The notes beneath the pieces are model-generated. The model searched no databases. It was not told the DNA's origin and was given only the letters and a program-made list of their open reading frames with translations. A stretch of DNA of 20,227 nt from contig NZ_QORI02000037.1 of the NCBI RefSeq assembly GCF_003325755.1, positions 2-20,228 on the forward strand, read 5' to 3'. The DNA comes from Pseudomonas sp. SST3 (GTDB lineage: Bacteria; Pseudomonadota; Gammaproteobacteria; Pseudomonadales; Pseudomonadaceae). Within the stretch, counting starts at the first letter, position 1; the number at the start of each line of letters is the position of its first letter. Shown piece after piece: positions 1 to 10,350 of this stretch. A program made the position numbers and the translations under genes.

Positions 1-591
1 AAAAGCTATACCGCAGTTCGCTATACCAACAAGCAGGGCAACAGCAGCTATTACACAGCTGACGGTGAGAGCATGCGCAAAGCATTTATCCGAACGCCGG
101 TTGATTTCGCCCGCATCAGCTCCCGCTTTTCCAATGGTCGCAAGCATCCGATTCTGAACAAGATCCGTGCCCACAAGGGCGTGGACTACGCCGCACCGCA
201 CGGCACCCCTATTAAAAGTGCGGGTGACGGCAAGGTGCTCCTCGCCGGCCGCAAGGGCGGGTACGGCAATACAGTCGTCATTCAACATGGCAACCGCTAC
301 CGTACGCTATATGCTCACATGCAGGGCTTCGCCAAAGGTGTGCGCAACGGCTCGTCCGTCAAGCAGGGGCAGATCATCGGCTACATCGGTACGACAGGCC
401 TATCGACTGGCCCGCATCTGCACTATGAATTTCAGGTCGATGGGGTACATGTCGACCCGCTGGGCCTGAAGCTACCGATGGCGGACCCCATTGCAAAGAA
501 CGAGAAACAGCGTTTTCTCCAGTTGAGCAAACCGCTGATGGCGCGCATGGATGAAGAACGGGCGACCATGCTGGCCATGAAGAACGAATAA
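1..591 (+). CDS. mepM: M23 family peptidoglycan endopeptidase, C-terminal part (5' end outside window)
   Basis: Zinc metallopeptidase of the LytM/M23 family, expected to cut peptide cross-links of peptidoglycan in the periplasm. The frame is open from base 1 with no stop, so the gene starts upstream and only the last 196 residues are visible. The Met codon at 73 is internal, because conserved-looking sequence continues in front of it. Zinc ligands are visible as HKGVD (codons at about 172-186, His and Asp) and HLH in GPHLHYEF (codons near 412-435). The core is the usual M23 beta fold with GYGNTVVIQHGN and GYIGTTGLSTGPHLHYE. The missing N-terminus should hold the membrane anchor or signal and a LysM-like region. 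It ends directly at the anmK start codon, so the two are probably co-transcribed. The symbol follows the P. aeruginosa orthologue next to anmK; the family assignment is certain, the symbol less so. Confidence 0.93.
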   Translation, partial: KSYTAVRYTNKQGNSSYYTADGESMRKAFIRTPVDFARISSRFSNGRKHPILNKIRAHKGVDYAAPHGTPIKSAGDGKVLLAGRKGGYGNTVVIQHGNRYRTLYAHMQGFAKGVRNGSSVKQGQIIGYIGTTGLSTGPHLHYEFQVDGVHVDPLGLKLPMADPIAKNEKQRFLQLSKPLMARMDEERATMLAMKNE

Positions 592-1683
<1,092 letters not shown>

Positions 1684-1717
1684 ACGGCGTTTCCGCTAGA
1701 ACCGCACCCGACAAACA

Positions 1718-1744
1718 AAAACACCGCGCCAAGCGCGGTGTTTT
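1718..1744. terminator. Bidirectional intrinsic terminator between anmK and erpA
   Basis: Perfect inverted repeat of 12 bp (1718-1729 with 1733-1744) around a three-base loop. It has a GC-rich core (CACCGCGC) flanked by A4 on the left and T4 on the right. It sits between the convergent genes anmK (+) and erpA (-), so it can end transcription in both directions. Confidence 0.9.
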
Positions 1745-1762
1745 GTTGCAACGAGAACCACT

Positions 1763-2113
1763 TTAGATCGAGAAGGACTGGCCACATCCGCACGTCGTCG
1801 TGGCGTTCGGATTCTTGATGACGAAACGAGAACCCTCCAGACCTTCTTGATAGTCGACTTCAGCTCCGGCCAAGTATTGATAGCTCATAGGGTCCACCAC
1901 AAGACTCACGCCCTCACGCTCAATGATGGTGTCATCTTCGGCCAGATCTTCATCGAAGGTAAAACCGTATTGGAAACCAGAGCAACCGCCGCCTGTAACG
2001 AAGACACGCAGCTTCAGCCGCGGGTTGCCCTCTTCATCCACTAGGCTCTTCACCTTGCTCGCGGCACCCTGACTAAACTGAATCGCGGTGGGCGTGAAGG
2101 ATTCGACACTCAT
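1763..2113 (-). CDS. erpA: Iron-sulfur cluster insertion protein ErpA
   Basis: A-type carrier of the HesB/IscA family that delivers Fe-S clusters to apo-proteins, in E. coli notably those of isoprenoid synthesis and respiration. 116 residues, the normal length. The three cluster-ligating cysteines are at residues 44 (GGGCSGF), 108 and 110 (CGCG). The GFQYGF stretch after the first Cys is typical of ErpA. An AGGAGA ribosome binding site precedes the start. It is 137 bp downstream of argC on the same strand and may be read from the argC transcript or its own promoter. The anmK-erpA-argC neighbourhood is the usual one in Pseudomonas. Confidence 0.96.
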   Translation of the reverse strand: MSVESFTPTAIQFSQGAASKVKSLVDEEGNPRLKLRVFVTGGGCSGFQYGFTFDEDLAEDDTIIEREGVSLVVDPMSYQYLAGAEVDYQEGLEGSRFVIKNPNATTTCGCGQSFSI

Positions 2114-2250
2114 TTGGTTCTCCTGGCGCGGGAGCGCGCATTACTGCGTTGACGCCGCATTATCGGCTTCTCCTACAAAATCGGTCAACTATTCATCAGC
2201 GGCCGGCCGCTTCGGAGCGATCTCCGCGCGCCGATCGTCGGCAGCGTCGG

Positions 2251-3285
2251 TCAAGGCAGCAGCGCAGCGTTGCCCAGGCCAAGCCGCTCATCCAGGCCGA
2301 AGGCAATGTTCATGTTCTGCAACGCCTGACCGGAGGCGCCTTTGACGAGGTTGTCGATAACCGAGAGCACAACCACCAAATCACCACCCTGTGGACGGTG
2401 GATCGCGATACGGCACATGTTGGCGCCACGCACGCTGCGCGTCTCCGGATGACTACCGGTCGGCATCACATCGACGAATGGCTCGCTGGCGTAACGCTGC
2501 TCGTAGAGCGCCTGCAGGTCTACAGATGTGTCGGCTACAGTTGCGTAAAGAGTGGCGTGAATGCCCCGGATCATTGGTGTCAAATGGGGAACGAACGTCA
2601 GCCCTACATCACCACCGGCTGCACGGCGCAGCCCTTGGGTGATCTCTGGCAGATGACGATGGCCCTTGACCGCGTAGGCCATCATGCTTTCGCCCGCCTC
2701 GGTGAAAAGGGACCCGATCTTGGCTGAGCGACCCGAACCACTGACGCCCGATTTGCAATCGGCGATCAGCCGCGATGTATCCGCCAGACCATTTTCCAGT
2801 AACGGAAGATAGCCAAGCTGGGTGGCGGTCGGATAGCAGCCGGGAACGGCTATCAACCTTGCCCCTTTGATCTGCTCGCGATTGACCTCCGGCAGGCCAT
2901 ATACCGCTTCCGGGAGTAGAGCCGGCGCTCCATGCGGCTGGCCGTACCACTTAGCCCACTCGCGTGCATCCTGCAGGCGGAAGTCCGCGGAGAGATCGAT
3001 AACTCGGGTACCGGCGTCCAGCAGCTCAGCCGCGAGCGCATGGGCTACCCCATGCGGCGTCGCAAAGAAGACCACGTCGCAGGCGCCAAGCGTCGCAGTG
3101 TCCGGCACACTGAAGGCCAGCTCATCGTAATGGCCTCGCAGGTTCGGATACATATCCGTCACCTTGACCCCATTTTCGGAGCGGGAGGTGATCACAGCCA
3201 CTTCGGCCTGGGGGTGTTGCGCCAACAGGCGCAGCAATTCAACCCCGGTGTAGCCTGTGCCGCCAACGATTCCGACCTTAACCAT
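2251..3285 (-). CDS. argC: N-acetyl-gamma-glutamyl-phosphate reductase
   Basis: Third step of arginine biosynthesis: NADPH-dependent reduction of N-acetylglutamyl-5-phosphate to the semialdehyde in the cytoplasm. 344 residues from the chosen start. The Rossmann motif [15 protein letters not shown] is at residues 5-19 and the catalytic cysteine is at 150 in [25 protein letters not shown] follows. The frame stays open far upstream (to about 4005), but that extension is antisense to hemJ and has no family similarity. The start MVKVGIVGG at 3285 is where the family begins, and GAGG lies just in front of it. A divergent 135-bp gap separates it from hemJ. Confidence 0.97.
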   Translation of the reverse strand: MVKVGIVGGTGYTGVELLRLLAQHPQAEVAVITSRSENGVKVTDMYPNLRGHYDELAFSVPDTATLGACDVVFFATPHGVAHALAAELLDAGTRVIDLSADFRLQDAREWAKWYGQPHGAPALLPEAVYGLPEVNREQIKGARLIAVPGCYPTATQLGYLPLLENGLADTSRLIADCKSGVSGSGRSAKIGSLFTEAGESMMAYAVKGHRHLPEITQGLRRAAGGDVGLTFVPHLTPMIRGIHATLYATVADTSVDLQALYEQRYASEPFVDVMPTGSHPETRSVRGANMCRIAIHRPQGGDLVVVLSVIDNLVKGASGQALQNMNIAFGLDERLGLGNAALLP

Positions 3286-3420
3286 GAGCTGCCTCGCGCA
3301 GTGGAACGATAAAAGAAGTCCGATGATAAAGGTGCCTGGCTCCAGGGCCAACCACCCAGATGACGTGCGGGCCTTCATACCACTACTATCAACCCCGCCC
3401 CTGAAACCAAGGAATCCCCT

Positions 3421-3849
3421 ATGCTCTATCTCTGGGTGAAAGCCCTGCACATCGTTGCGATCGTTTGCTGGTTCGCCGGATTGTTCTATTTGCCAAGACT
3501 GTTCGTATATCACGCCATGAGCGAGGACACCGCCAGCCGAGAGCGCTTCCAAGTCATGGAGCGCAAGCTGTATCGAGGAATCATGATGCCCTCGATGATC
3601 GCCACGCTGCTGTTCGGCATCGGCATGATCGCGCTGAATCCCGCACTGTTCAGCAGCGGCGGTTGGCTGCATGCCAAGCTCGCACTGGTTGTTCTGCTGA
3701 TCGGCTATCACCATGTATGCGGCGCGCAGCTGAAGCGTTTCGCGCGCAACGAGAACACCCGCAACCACGTGTTCTATCGCTGGTTCAACGAATTTCCGGT
3801 GCTGCTGCTGCTGGCCATCGTCATTCTGGTGGTCGTCAAGCCGTTCTGA
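3421..3849 (+). CDS. hemJ: Protoporphyrinogen IX oxidase HemJ
   Basis: Inner-membrane, haem-binding oxidase that converts protoporphyrinogen IX to protoporphyrin IX in haem synthesis, the form found in many bacteria without HemG or HemY. 142 residues, usual length. Four hydrophobic segments are visible (about residues 4-25, 55-75, 83-103, 122-140). The family-typical [15 protein letters not shown] follows the conserved His10, and HAKLALV and [11 protein letters not shown] are also present. An AAGGAA ribosome binding site lies ahead of the ATG. The next gene starts 22 bp downstream, so the two are likely one transcript. Divergent from argC. Confidence 0.93.
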   Translation: MLYLWVKALHIVAIVCWFAGLFYLPRLFVYHAMSEDTASRERFQVMERKLYRGIMMPSMIATLLFGIGMIALNPALFSSGGWLHAKLALVVLLIGYHHVCGAQLKRFARNENTRNHVFYRWFNEFPVLLLLAIVILVVVKPF

Positions 3850-3871
3850 ACTCTCACTTAAGGAACCCGCC

Positions 3872-4855
3872 ATGTCACTGCCAGCCCTGTTCGAAGAACG
3901 TCTGCGCCTGCCTTTGGTTGCTGCGCCCATGTTTCTGGTGTCCAACCCGGCGCTTGTGGCGGCGTGCTGCCGAAGCGGCGTGGTGGGCAGCTTTCCTGCG
4001 CTCAATCAGCGGGAGAGCAGTGGCTTTCGTGATTGGTTACAAGACATCAATCAGCGCCTGGCGGACATGCAGAAACCAGCGCCTTATGCCGTCAACTTGA
4101 TCGTGCACAACAGCAACCCGCGCCTACAGACGGATCTCGCGATATGTGTAGAAGAGCAGGTTCCGATTGTCATCACCAGTCTCGGTGCCGTGAAGGAGGT
4201 GGTCGATGCCGTCCATAGCTACGGAGGCTTGGTCTTCCACGATGTCACTACCCGCCGCCATGCGGAGAAGGCGGCCGAAGCCGGAGTTGATGGTCTGATT
4301 GCGGTTGCCGCAGGCGCTGGCGGTCATGCTGGCACCTGGAGTCCATTTGCGTTGATTGCCGAGATCCGCCAGTTCTTCGACAAGACACTGCTGTTGTCAG
4401 GTTGCCTCAACCATGGCCATGAAATATTCGCGGCGCAGCTGCTAGGTGCCGATCTCGCCTACATGGGTACCCGTTTCATTGCCACCCGCGAAAGCCAGGC
4501 TCCGGACGCATACAAGCAGATGCTTCTGCAAGCCAAGGCTGTGGATATCATTCATACCGCCGCCGTCTCAGGCGTGCCAGCGAGCTTCCTGCGTCAAAGC
4601 CTGCAACAGGCCGGCTACGACGAGGAGCGCCTGAAAAACAAAGGTGAGATGAACTACGCAGACAAGCTCAAACCAGTCAGCGACGAGGCGAAAGCCTGGA
4701 AAACTGTCTGGTCGGCAGGGCAAGGCGTAGGAGAGATACATGATCTACCGAGCGCCGAAGAGCTGATTGCGCGCCTGGATCGCGAATATCGTGCAGCCGT
4801 CGACCGCTCAGTACAGCTCTCTCAACCCTGGTTACGACAAACACCGGCCGTATAA
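3872..4855 (+). CDS. Nitronate monooxygenase / NAD(P)H-dependent flavin oxidoreductase family protein
   Basis: FMN-binding TIM-barrel protein of the nitronate monooxygenase family (also related to FabK-type enoyl-ACP reductases). 327 residues. Family segments seen are [14 protein letters not shown] near the N-terminus, [10 protein letters not shown], the GAGGHAG flavin-phosphate loop near residues 148-154, and [11 protein letters not shown]. The likely reaction is oxidative denitrification of toxic nitronates, but family members are often mis-assigned and the substrate cannot be read from sequence. AAGGAA lies ahead of the start, 22 bp after hemJ, so it is probably co-transcribed with hemJ. 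A 7-bp hairpin without a T tract follows the stop at 4863-4879. Confidence 0.85.
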   Translation: MSLPALFEERLRLPLVAAPMFLVSNPALVAACCRSGVVGSFPALNQRESSGFRDWLQDINQRLADMQKPAPYAVNLIVHNSNPRLQTDLAICVEEQVPIVITSLGAVKEVVDAVHSYGGLVFHDVTTRRHAEKAAEAGVDGLIAVAAGAGGHAGTWSPFALIAEIRQFFDKTLLLSGCLNHGHEIFAAQLLGADLAYMGTRFIATRESQAPDAYKQMLLQAKAVDIIHTAAVSGVPASFLRQSLQQAGYDEERLKNKGEMNYADKLKPVSDEAKAWKTVWSAGQGVGEIHDLPSAEELIARLDREYRAAVDRSVQLSQPWLRQTPAV

Positions 4856-4862
4856 CCGCCCG

Positions 4863-4879
4863 GCGCCTCCGAGAGGCGC
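4863..4879. repeat. GC-rich hairpin downstream of the flavin oxidoreductase gene
   Basis: GCGCCTC and GAGGCGC pair perfectly around a three-base loop, 8 bp after the stop codon. There is no T run after it, so it could be a weak or Rho-assisted terminator or a transcript-end stabiliser. Confidence 0.4.
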
Positions 4880-4953
4880 GGATGACCCCGGCCCAGGAAC
4901 GGCCCGGAGTTCGCCTGTTACACTGTTCAACTGTTAAATGCTGGAGAAACGCC

Positions 4954-5295
4954 ATGGATTGTCTGTTCTGTAAGATCGTCGCCGGGGATATTCCCGCGCA
5001 CAAGATTTACGAGGATGACCACGTCATCGCTTTCAACGACATCGCGCCCCAGGCTCCGGTGCATTTCCTGGTCATCCCGAAGAAGCACATCGCGACGCTC
5101 CACGACCTGAGCGAAGAGGACGACAAGGCGCTTGCCGGCCACATCCTGTTCACCTCTCAGCGCCTCGCCGAAGAACAGGGTTGCAGGGAGGGCTTTCGCG
5201 TTGTCATGAACTGCAACGATCTGGGCGGCCAGACGGTCTATCACATCCACATGCATGTGCTCGGCCAGCGTCAGATGCATTGGCCGCCGGGCTGA
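4954..5295 (+). CDS. hinT: HIT domain nucleotide-binding protein (HinT-like)
   Basis: Small histidine-triad hydrolase, expected to remove amines or similar groups from AMP conjugates as a homodimer in the cytoplasm. 113 residues. The N-terminal [20 protein letters not shown] and the C-terminal histidine triad HIHMHVLG are diagnostic. The start is placed at 4954 because CTGGAG lies about 8 bp upstream and family members begin with M-D-C-x-F-C. An upstream in-frame ATG at 4882 lies in the intergenic hairpin region and is not used. coq7 follows after 64 bp on the same strand. The choice of hinT over another HIT subfamily is based on length and on the HIHMH motif. Confidence 0.92.
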   Translation: MDCLFCKIVAGDIPAHKIYEDDHVIAFNDIAPQAPVHFLVIPKKHIATLHDLSEEDDKALAGHILFTSQRLAEEQGCREGFRVVMNCNDLGGQTVYHIHMHVLGQRQMHWPPG

Positions 5296-5359
5296 GCACC
5301 CATCCATCCGAGACGCACCAACCACTGCCCACGGCTGCTCCGAATTACCTGGAGGCGAC

Positions 5360-6007
5360 ATGCCTAACCGACGCCAATATTCCCCTGCCGACCGTCTGCT
5401 GTTGCAGGCTGATGCCGCGTTAAGAACACTGCTGCCGTTCAACGGCCAGCCCCACCGTCCAACGCCCGCGGTATTGAAGAACGAGACCGAGCTGAGCGAG
5501 AGCGAAGCACGTCACGTGGCCGGGCTGATGCGCATCAACCATACCGGCGAAGTCTGTGCGCAGGCGCTGTATCAGGGCCAGGCATTAACGGCGCGATTGC
5601 CAAGGGTGCGCGAAGCGATGGAGCGCGCCGCCGATGAAGAGATCGACCACCTGGCCTGGTGCGAGCAACGCATCCGCCAGCTGGGTAGCCATACCAGCGT
5701 GCTCAATCCGCTCTTCTATGGTTTGTCGTTCGGCATCGGAGCCTCTGCCGGCCTGATCAGCGATCGCATCAGTCTGGGTTTCGTTGCCGCAACCGAAGAT
5801 CAGGTCTGCAAGCATCTCGATGAGCATCTCGAGCAAATTCCGCCCAGTGACGAAAAGTCCCGAGCCATTCTCGAGCAGATGCGCGCGGACGAGGCACAGC
5901 ATTCGACCGCCGCCCTCGATGCCGGCGGCTTGCGTTTTCCGGCGCCAATCAAATTCGGCATGAGCCTGATGGCGAAGGTCATGACAAAGACGACCTACCG
6001 GATCTGA
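5360..6007 (+). CDS. coq7: 2-polyprenyl-3-methyl-6-methoxy-1,4-benzoquinone monooxygenase (Coq7/CatA type)
   Basis: Di-iron hydroxylase for the last ring hydroxylation of ubiquinone synthesis, used in Pseudomonas in place of the flavoprotein UbiF. 215 residues. The ferritin-like iron ligands are visible: Glu64 in NHTGEVCAQ, Glu94 and His97 in EEIDHLAWC, Glu146 in ATEDQV, and Glu178 and His181 in DEAQH. The start at 5360 has GGAGG six bases upstream. An in-frame ATG at 5255 lies inside hinT and is rejected. The protein is expected at the inner membrane. It is the last gene before a strong terminator at 6028-6057. Confidence 0.97.
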   Translation: MPNRRQYSPADRLLLQADAALRTLLPFNGQPHRPTPAVLKNETELSESEARHVAGLMRINHTGEVCAQALYQGQALTARLPRVREAMERAADEEIDHLAWCEQRIRQLGSHTSVLNPLFYGLSFGIGASAGLISDRISLGFVAATEDQVCKHLDEHLEQIPPSDEKSRAILEQMRADEAQHSTAALDAGGLRFPAPIKFGMSLMAKVMTKTTYRI

Positions 6008-6027
6008 TCACGAGACACAGACGCAAA

Positions 6028-6057
6028 AAAAAGGGCGCCGATACAGGCGCCCTTTTT
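6028..6057. terminator. Bidirectional intrinsic terminator between coq7 and speD
   Basis: GGGCGCC (6033-6039) pairs with GGCGCCC (6046-6052) around a six-base loop. The stem is extended by A5/T5 on the flanks. It separates the convergent genes coq7 (+) and speD (-). Confidence 0.92.
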
Positions 6058-6070
6058 GTTCATGCGATCT

Positions 6071-6868
6071 TTAGCCCGGCATGTTACGGGCGTAGAAGAT
6101 TTCGAGCATCTCGTGACGCAAGCGATCCTCTACCTGATCGCGCTGTTCCGGAGAGAGATTGCTGGTGGCATCACCGAACAGATAGTTCTCCAGCTCAAAA
6201 TTCTTCAGCAGCATCTTGGTATGGAACAGATTCTCCTGATAAACGTTTACGTCGGTCATCTGATAGGCCGAACGGGTGTCTTCGGAGAGATAGTTCTGAA
6301 TCGAATTTATTTCATGGTCGATGAAGTGCTTCTTGCCCTCCACATCACGGGTAAAGCCGCGAACGCGATAATCGACCGTGACGATATCGGAGTCGAACTG
6401 GTGGATCAGGTAATTCAGCGCCTTAAGCGGTGAAATAACGCCACAGGTTGATACATCGATATCCACACGGAAGGTCGCGATGCCTTCAACCGGATGGATT
6501 TCAGGATAGGTATGTACCGTGATGTGGCTCTTGTCCAGGTGCGCCAGAATAGTGTCCGGCAACGGTCCGGGCGACTCCTCGATCTGGCTGTCCGTCGGCG
6601 TAACCGGCTGTTCTGAGATGAGGATGGTCACGCTTGCACCCTGCGGCTCATAATCCTGCCGCGCGATATTGAGAATATTCGCACCAATGATGTCGACGAC
6701 ATCGGTCAGAATCTGCGTCAGTCGCTCCGCATCATACTGTTCGTCGATGTACTGTACGTACGCCTGCTGGTCTTCCTGGGTTTCGGCATAGCAGATGTCG
6801 TAGATATTGAAGCTCAAGGACTTCGTCAGGTTGTTGAACCCGTGGAGCTTGAGTTTGCTTTTCACCAT
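6071..6868 (-). CDS. speD: S-adenosylmethionine decarboxylase proenzyme (class 1A)
   Basis: Makes decarboxylated SAM, the aminopropyl donor for spermidine, in the cytoplasm. 265 residues, close to the 264 of E. coli SpeD. The chain is self-cleaved at Lys113-Ser114 in [13 protein letters not shown], where the serine becomes the pyruvoyl cofactor. [15 protein letters not shown] carries the conserved active-site cysteine. The start is at [14 protein letters not shown] longer frame to 6949 has no family match and lies in the intergenic region. No spermidine synthase gene is adjacent. The upstream ribosome binding site is weak (AGAGAG). Confidence 0.96.
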   Translation of the reverse strand: MVKSKLKLHGFNNLTKSLSFNIYDICYAETQEDQQAYVQYIDEQYDAERLTQILTDVVDIIGANILNIARQDYEPQGASVTILISEQPVTPTDSQIEESPGPLPDTILAHLDKSHITVHTYPEIHPVEGIATFRVDIDVSTCGVISPLKALNYLIHQFDSDIVTVDYRVRGFTRDVEGKKHFIDHEINSIQNYLSEDTRSAYQMTDVNVYQENLFHTKMLLKNFELENYLFGDATSNLSPEQRDQVEDRLRHEMLEIFYARNMPG

Positions 6869-6992
6869 TGGAGACTCTCTTTGATGCGGCTTACCGCGTG
6901 ATTGAGCATGCCCGTCAGATACCCTGTACCTGCGTAGGACCGTATACACCTCTTCGCATTTGCGACCGTGGCTGTGCTGTTCTAACGAAACG

Positions 6993-7011
6993 GCCCCGTT
7001 AAAAACGGGGC
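6993..7011 (-). terminator. Probable terminator downstream of the OsmC-family gene
   Basis: GCCCCGTT (6993-7000) pairs with AACGGGGC (7004-7011) around a three-base loop. On the minus strand it is followed by a short T-rich stretch (CGTTTCGTT). It lies about 120 bp past the OsmC-family stop and upstream of speD, so it would separate these two same-strand genes. Confidence 0.55.
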
Positions 7012-7067
7012 GCGCATTATGCAGATTGATGACGCGCGGTTCCAGTGCTTGCGAACCTTATCCATAT

Positions 7068-7090
7068 GAGCCGGTGCAGCATCCCGGCTC
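7068..7090. repeat. Hairpin just downstream of the OsmC-family gene
   Basis: GAGCCGG and CCGGCTC form a perfect 7-bp stem with a nine-base loop, about 40 bp past the stop at 7132. No T run follows, so its role is unclear; transcript-end protection or a weak terminator are options. Confidence 0.35.
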
Positions 7091-7131
7091 GAGGCGCCTA
7101 GATAGAGCGTTCGGCCATGTTGGCCCGGCAG

Positions 7132-7554
7132 TCAGCCCAGCTCGATAATTTCGTAATCATGAGAGATCTCCACGCCTGCACGCCCAAGCATGATCGAGGC
7201 GGAACAGTACTTTTCGGCGGAAAGCTCCACGGCACGCTTGACCTGCGCTTCCTTCAAGCCTCGTCCTTTGACGACGAAGCGCAGATGGATCTTGGTGAAT
7301 ACTTTCGGATCCTCATCGGCCCGCTCGGCCTCGAGAAAGGCTTCGCAGCTTTCCACTGCCTGACGGGACTTCTTCAATATGCTTACCACATCGAAGTTAC
7401 TGCAGCCACCGAGCCCCAGCAGAAGCATTTCCATCGGACGAACACCAAGATTGCGCCCGCCGTTTTCCGGCGGACCATCCATGACCACGACATGACCGCT
7501 GCCCGACTCGCCAAGAAACATTGCTTCGCCGGCCCACTGAATGCGCGCTTTCAT
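7132..7554 (-). CDS. OsmC/Ohr family redox protein (YhfA-like)
   Basis: Member of the OsmC family of small thiol peroxidase-like proteins. 140 residues. The two redox cysteines appear in LLLGLGGCSNFDVV and KYCSASIML, the usual pair for hydroperoxide reduction. The N-terminal WAGEAMFLGESGSGH resembles YhfA-type proteins more than Ohr. It lies divergently next to the crp homologue vfr, just as yhfA neighbours crp in E. coli, which supports the subfamily. The substrate cannot be decided from sequence. Confidence 0.87.
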   Translation of the reverse strand: MKARIQWAGEAMFLGESGSGHVVVMDGPPENGGRNLGVRPMEMLLLGLGGCSNFDVVSILKKSRQAVESCEAFLEAERADEDPKVFTKIHLRFVVKGRGLKEAQVKRAVELSAEKYCSASIMLGRAGVEISHDYEIIELG

Positions 7555-7702
7555 CGATAGACTCCGGTTAAAAAGGAGCGAAGCTTAGCACGACCGCTGC
7601 GCGCGACTGGAGGTAGCAATCCGACGAAATGAATGCCTGGAAGTTGATATTCGTGTCGCAGTTTTGTTGTCGATCTGAACCGGTCTGTTAAGCTCCCTCG
7701 GC

Positions 7703-7730
7703 CTGATAACAGAACTCAGTCATACATAAT
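7703..7730 (+). promoter_or_regulatory. Candidate sigma-70 promoter of vfr
   Basis: A CATAAT -10 box (7725-7730, five of six to consensus) lies 16 bp after CTGATA (7703-7708, four of six). Transcription would start near 7737, about 35 nt ahead of the vfr ATG. This is by-eye matching in a 217-bp divergent gap; no CRP-type half-site pair was found there. Confidence 0.33.
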
Positions 7731-7771
7731 AAGAACTGCCTTCTATTGGACACATCTTCCGGGACTACAGC

Positions 7772-8416
7772 ATGGTTGCTATTACACTCACGCCCAAGAT
7801 CAAGAACATCGACAAACTACTCGCGCACTGCCATCGCCGACGCTATACGGCCAAGAGCACTATCATCTACGCAGGTGATCGCTGCGAAACGCTCTTCTTT
7901 ATTGTTAAAGGCTCGGTCACCATCCTGATCGAAGACGATGATGGCCGCGAGATGATCATCGCCTACCTCAACTCCGGAGATTTCTTCGGCGAGATGGGGT
8001 TGTTTGAAAAGGAAGGCTCGGAAAAAGAACGCAGCGCCTGGGTTCGTGCAAAAACCGAATGCGAAGTCGCCGAACTGAGCTACGCCAAGTTCCGCGAACT
8101 GACACAGCAGGATCCCGATATTCTCTACGCACTCGGCAGTCAGATGGCCGAGCGCTTGCGCAATACCACGCGCAAAGTCGGAGACTTGGCATTCCTCGAT
8201 GTAACCGGCCGGGTAGCGCGCACCCTACTCGACCTCTGCAAGCAGCCTGATGCGATGACGCACCCGGACGGCATGCAGATCAAGATCACCCGCCAGGAAA
8301 TCGGCCGCATCGTCGGATGCTCGCGAGAAATGGTCGGGCGTGTACTCAAGAGTCTGGAAGCCCAGGGCCTAGTACACGTGAAAGGCAAGACCATGGTCGT
8401 GTTTGGCACGCGCTGA
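7772..8416 (+). CDS. vfr: cAMP-dependent transcription regulator Vfr (CRP family)
   Basis: Global regulator that binds cAMP and DNA; in P. aeruginosa it controls quorum sensing, type IV pili and toxins. 214 residues, identical to the Vfr length. The cAMP pocket is visible as [11 protein letters not shown] (Gly73, Glu74) with Arg87-Ser88 in RSAWVRAKT. The long C-helix follows (about 118-140). The winged helix-turn-helix is [24 protein letters not shown] (about 173-196), with the same recognition-helix layout as CRP. It is divergent from the OsmC-family gene and convergent with trpC. In a non-pathogenic pseudomonad its targets may differ from those of P. aeruginosa. Confidence 0.96.
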   Translation: MVAITLTPKIKNIDKLLAHCHRRRYTAKSTIIYAGDRCETLFFIVKGSVTILIEDDDGREMIIAYLNSGDFFGEMGLFEKEGSEKERSAWVRAKTECEVAELSYAKFRELTQQDPDILYALGSQMAERLRNTTRKVGDLAFLDVTGRVARTLLDLCKQPDAMTHPDGMQIKITRQEIGRIVGCSREMVGRVLKSLEAQGLVHVKGKTMVVFGTR

Positions 8417-8433
8417 GCATTCAACCAACACCC

Positions 8434-8464
8434 ATGAAAAAGCCGGCTGTTGCCGCTTTTTCAT
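8434..8464. terminator. Bidirectional terminator between vfr and trpC
   Basis: ATGAAAAAGC (8434-8443) pairs with GCTTTTTCAT (8455-8464). An inner GGC/GCC stem closes a TGTT loop, with one bulged C. The A5 and T5 tracts serve both strands. It is placed between the convergent vfr (+) and the end of the trp operon (-). Confidence 0.88.
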
Positions 8465-8473
8465 ATTGGTGGG

Positions 8474-9307
8474 TCAGTCTGGATCGCCAGCCAGCCGCGG
8501 ACGAGCACGCCCCGGGAAGAACAAGCGTTGCAGCTCAACTCCGGGTTGCTCGGCACGCATGAATGCTTCGCCGACCAGAAACGCATATACCTCGTTTATC
8601 TCCATCAGCTCCACATCGGCGCGATGCAGAATCCCGCTCTCAGTGATCACCAGGCGGTCCCGTGGAACACGCGGCAGCAGATCGAGGGTGGTTTCGAGGC
8701 TCAATTCGAAGCTGTGCAGGTTACGGTTGTTGATCCCGAGCAGGGGCGTCTCAAGGCGCAAGGCCCGCTCCAGTTCCGCTCCGTCATGGACCTCCACCAG
8801 CACATCAAGTCCCTGGGACTTTGCCACATCGGCCAGCTCAGCCATCTGCGCATCCTCCAGCGCAGCGACGATCAGCAAGATGCAATCGGCCCCCAGCGCC
8901 CTCGCCTCGACCACCTGATAGGGATCGACCATGAAATCCTTGCGGATTACCGGCAATTTGCAGGCGGCACGGGCCTGCTGGAGGTATTCATCGGCGCCCT
9001 GGAAAAAGTCGATATCGGTCAGTACCGAAAGGCAGGTTGCGCCACCCGCCTCGTAACTCTTGGCAATGTCCGCTGGCACGAAGTTCTCACGCAGGACCCC
9101 TTTGCTTGGCGAGGCTTTCTTCACCTCGGCGATGACCGCCGGCTGCTTGTTGCGGACCTGCGCCTGCAGACTACGGGCGAAGCCACGCACCGGGTCCGCC
9201 GCAGCCGCCAGTCGCTCAAGTTCGGTTAGACCGACACGGCCACGGCGCTCGCTTACTTCCTCACGCTTACGCGTGAGGATCTTTTCCAGAACCGTCGGTA
9301 CGCTCAT
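8474..9307 (-). CDS. trpC: Indole-3-glycerol phosphate synthase
   Basis: Ring-closing step of tryptophan synthesis, converting CdRP to indole-3-glycerol phosphate. 277 residues forming a TIM barrel. Seen are [12 protein letters not shown] (residues 59-70, catalytic Glu and Lys), [21 protein letters not shown] and ITESGI. This is a stand-alone TrpC without the TrpF fusion found in enterics, as usual in Pseudomonas. Its start overlaps the trpD stop by 4 bp (ATGA), so translation is coupled. Last gene of the trp run, closed by the terminator at 8434-8464. Confidence 0.98.
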   Translation of the reverse strand: MSVPTVLEKILTRKREEVSERRGRVGLTELERLAAAADPVRGFARSLQAQVRNKQPAVIAEVKKASPSKGVLRENFVPADIAKSYEAGGATCLSVLTDIDFFQGADEYLQQARAACKLPVIRKDFMVDPYQVVEARALGADCILLIVAALEDAQMAELADVAKSQGLDVLVEVHDGAELERALRLETPLLGINNRNLHSFELSLETTLDLLPRVPRDRLVITESGILHRADVELMEINEVYAFLVGEAFMRAEQPGVELQRLFFPGRARPRLAGDPD

Positions 9308-10350
9308 TGCGACTTCTCCTGCTTGAACACCACGGTAAAGGACACCAGCTCCTCGAACTTGTCCCGCGCCAGGCCAGTATGAAGCGCATCATGGGCGATT
9401 TCGATGCCCTGCTTCAGGCTGCTGGCCACATCGGCGGCATAAAGCGCAGCGCCGGCATTCAACACGATCATGTCGGCAGCTTTTTGACCGTTCTCAGTTT
9501 TCCGTCGCCCCAACGCATCCCGGATCAGCATTAGCGAGCCCTGGGCATCCTCAACGTTGAGGCCGATCAGGCTCTGGCTCTTGATGCCGAAGTCCTCCGG
9601 CTGGATGCGGTACTCGCTGATCTCGCCCTTGTTCAGCTCGGCGATATAGGTCGGCGCCGCCAGGCTTATTTCGTCCAAGCCATCCTGTGCATGTACCACC
9701 AATACATGCTGACTACCGAGGCGCGCCAGCACTTCGGCCATCGGCCGGCAGAGCTCCTTGCTGAACACACCGAGCACTTGATGCTTGACGCCCGCCGGGT
9801 TAGACATCGGCCCGAGAATATTGAATAACGTGCGCAGTCCCAGTTCGCGCCGCGGACCCGCCGCGAATTTCATCGCGCCGTGATGCGCGGGCGCGAACAT
9901 AAAGCCAACGCCGACAGCGTCTACGCTACGGGCGACCTGCTCAGGCGTGAGATCCAAGTAAACACCGGCTGCTTCAAGCAGATCGGCGCTACCGCTCTTG
10001 CCTGAGACTGCGCGATTGCCGTGCTTGGCGACCTTGCCACCGGCGGCCGCGACGACGAAGGCTGCGGCAGTGGAGACGTTGAAGATGTTCATGCCGTCGC
10101 CGCCGGTGCCACAGGTATCCACCAGGCGATGGGTATCGAAATGCACCGGCTCGGCGAGCTCCCGCATCACCTGTACCGCACCGACGATCTCATCGATGGT
10201 CTCGCTCTTCATACGCATGCCCATGAGGAACGCGCCGATCTGCGCATCGGTGCACTGGCCGGTCATGATCTGACGCATCACCGCTTTCATTTCGTCGGTG
10301 CTCAGATCCAGCTGACCAACGATGCGGTTGAGGGCTTCCTTGATGTCCAT
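9304..10350 (-). CDS. trpD: Anthranilate phosphoribosyltransferase
   Basis: Transfers phosphoribose from PRPP to anthranilate, the second committed step of tryptophan synthesis. 348 residues. The PRPP-binding glycine-rich motif [15 protein letters not shown] and the following [22 protein letters not shown] are the signature of the family. It is not fused to TrpG, unlike enteric TrpGD. The start codon shares one base with the trpG stop (TGATG), and the stop overlaps the trpC start, so the three genes are a tightly coupled unit. Confidence 0.98.
   Translation of the reverse strand: MDIKEALNRIVGQLDLSTDEMKAVMRQIMTGQCTDAQIGAFLMGMRMKSETIDEIVGAVQVMRELAEPVHFDTHRLVDTCGTGGDGMNIFNVSTAAAFVVAAAGGKVAKHGNRAVSGKSGSADLLEAAGVYLDLTPEQVARSVDAVGVGFMFAPAHHGAMKFAAGPRRELGLRTLFNILGPMSNPAGVKHQVLGVFSKELCRPMAEVLARLGSQHVLVVHAQDGLDEISLAAPTYIAELNKGEISEYRIQPEDFGIKSQSLIGLNVEDAQGSLMLIRDALGRRKTENGQKAADMIVLNAGAALYAADVASSLKQGIEIAHDALHTGLARDKFEELVSFTVVFKQEKSQ

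Noticed and set aside
2199..2210. 12-bp perfect palindrome GCGGCCGGCCGC between argC and erpA
   Set aside because: It has no loop or T tract suited to a terminator and is plausible by chance in GC-rich DNA.
3286..4005. 240-codon upstream extension of the argC frame
   Set aside because: It runs antisense through hemJ and its sequence is low-complexity Gln/His-rich shadow; ArgC proteins start at the MVKVGIVGG segment.
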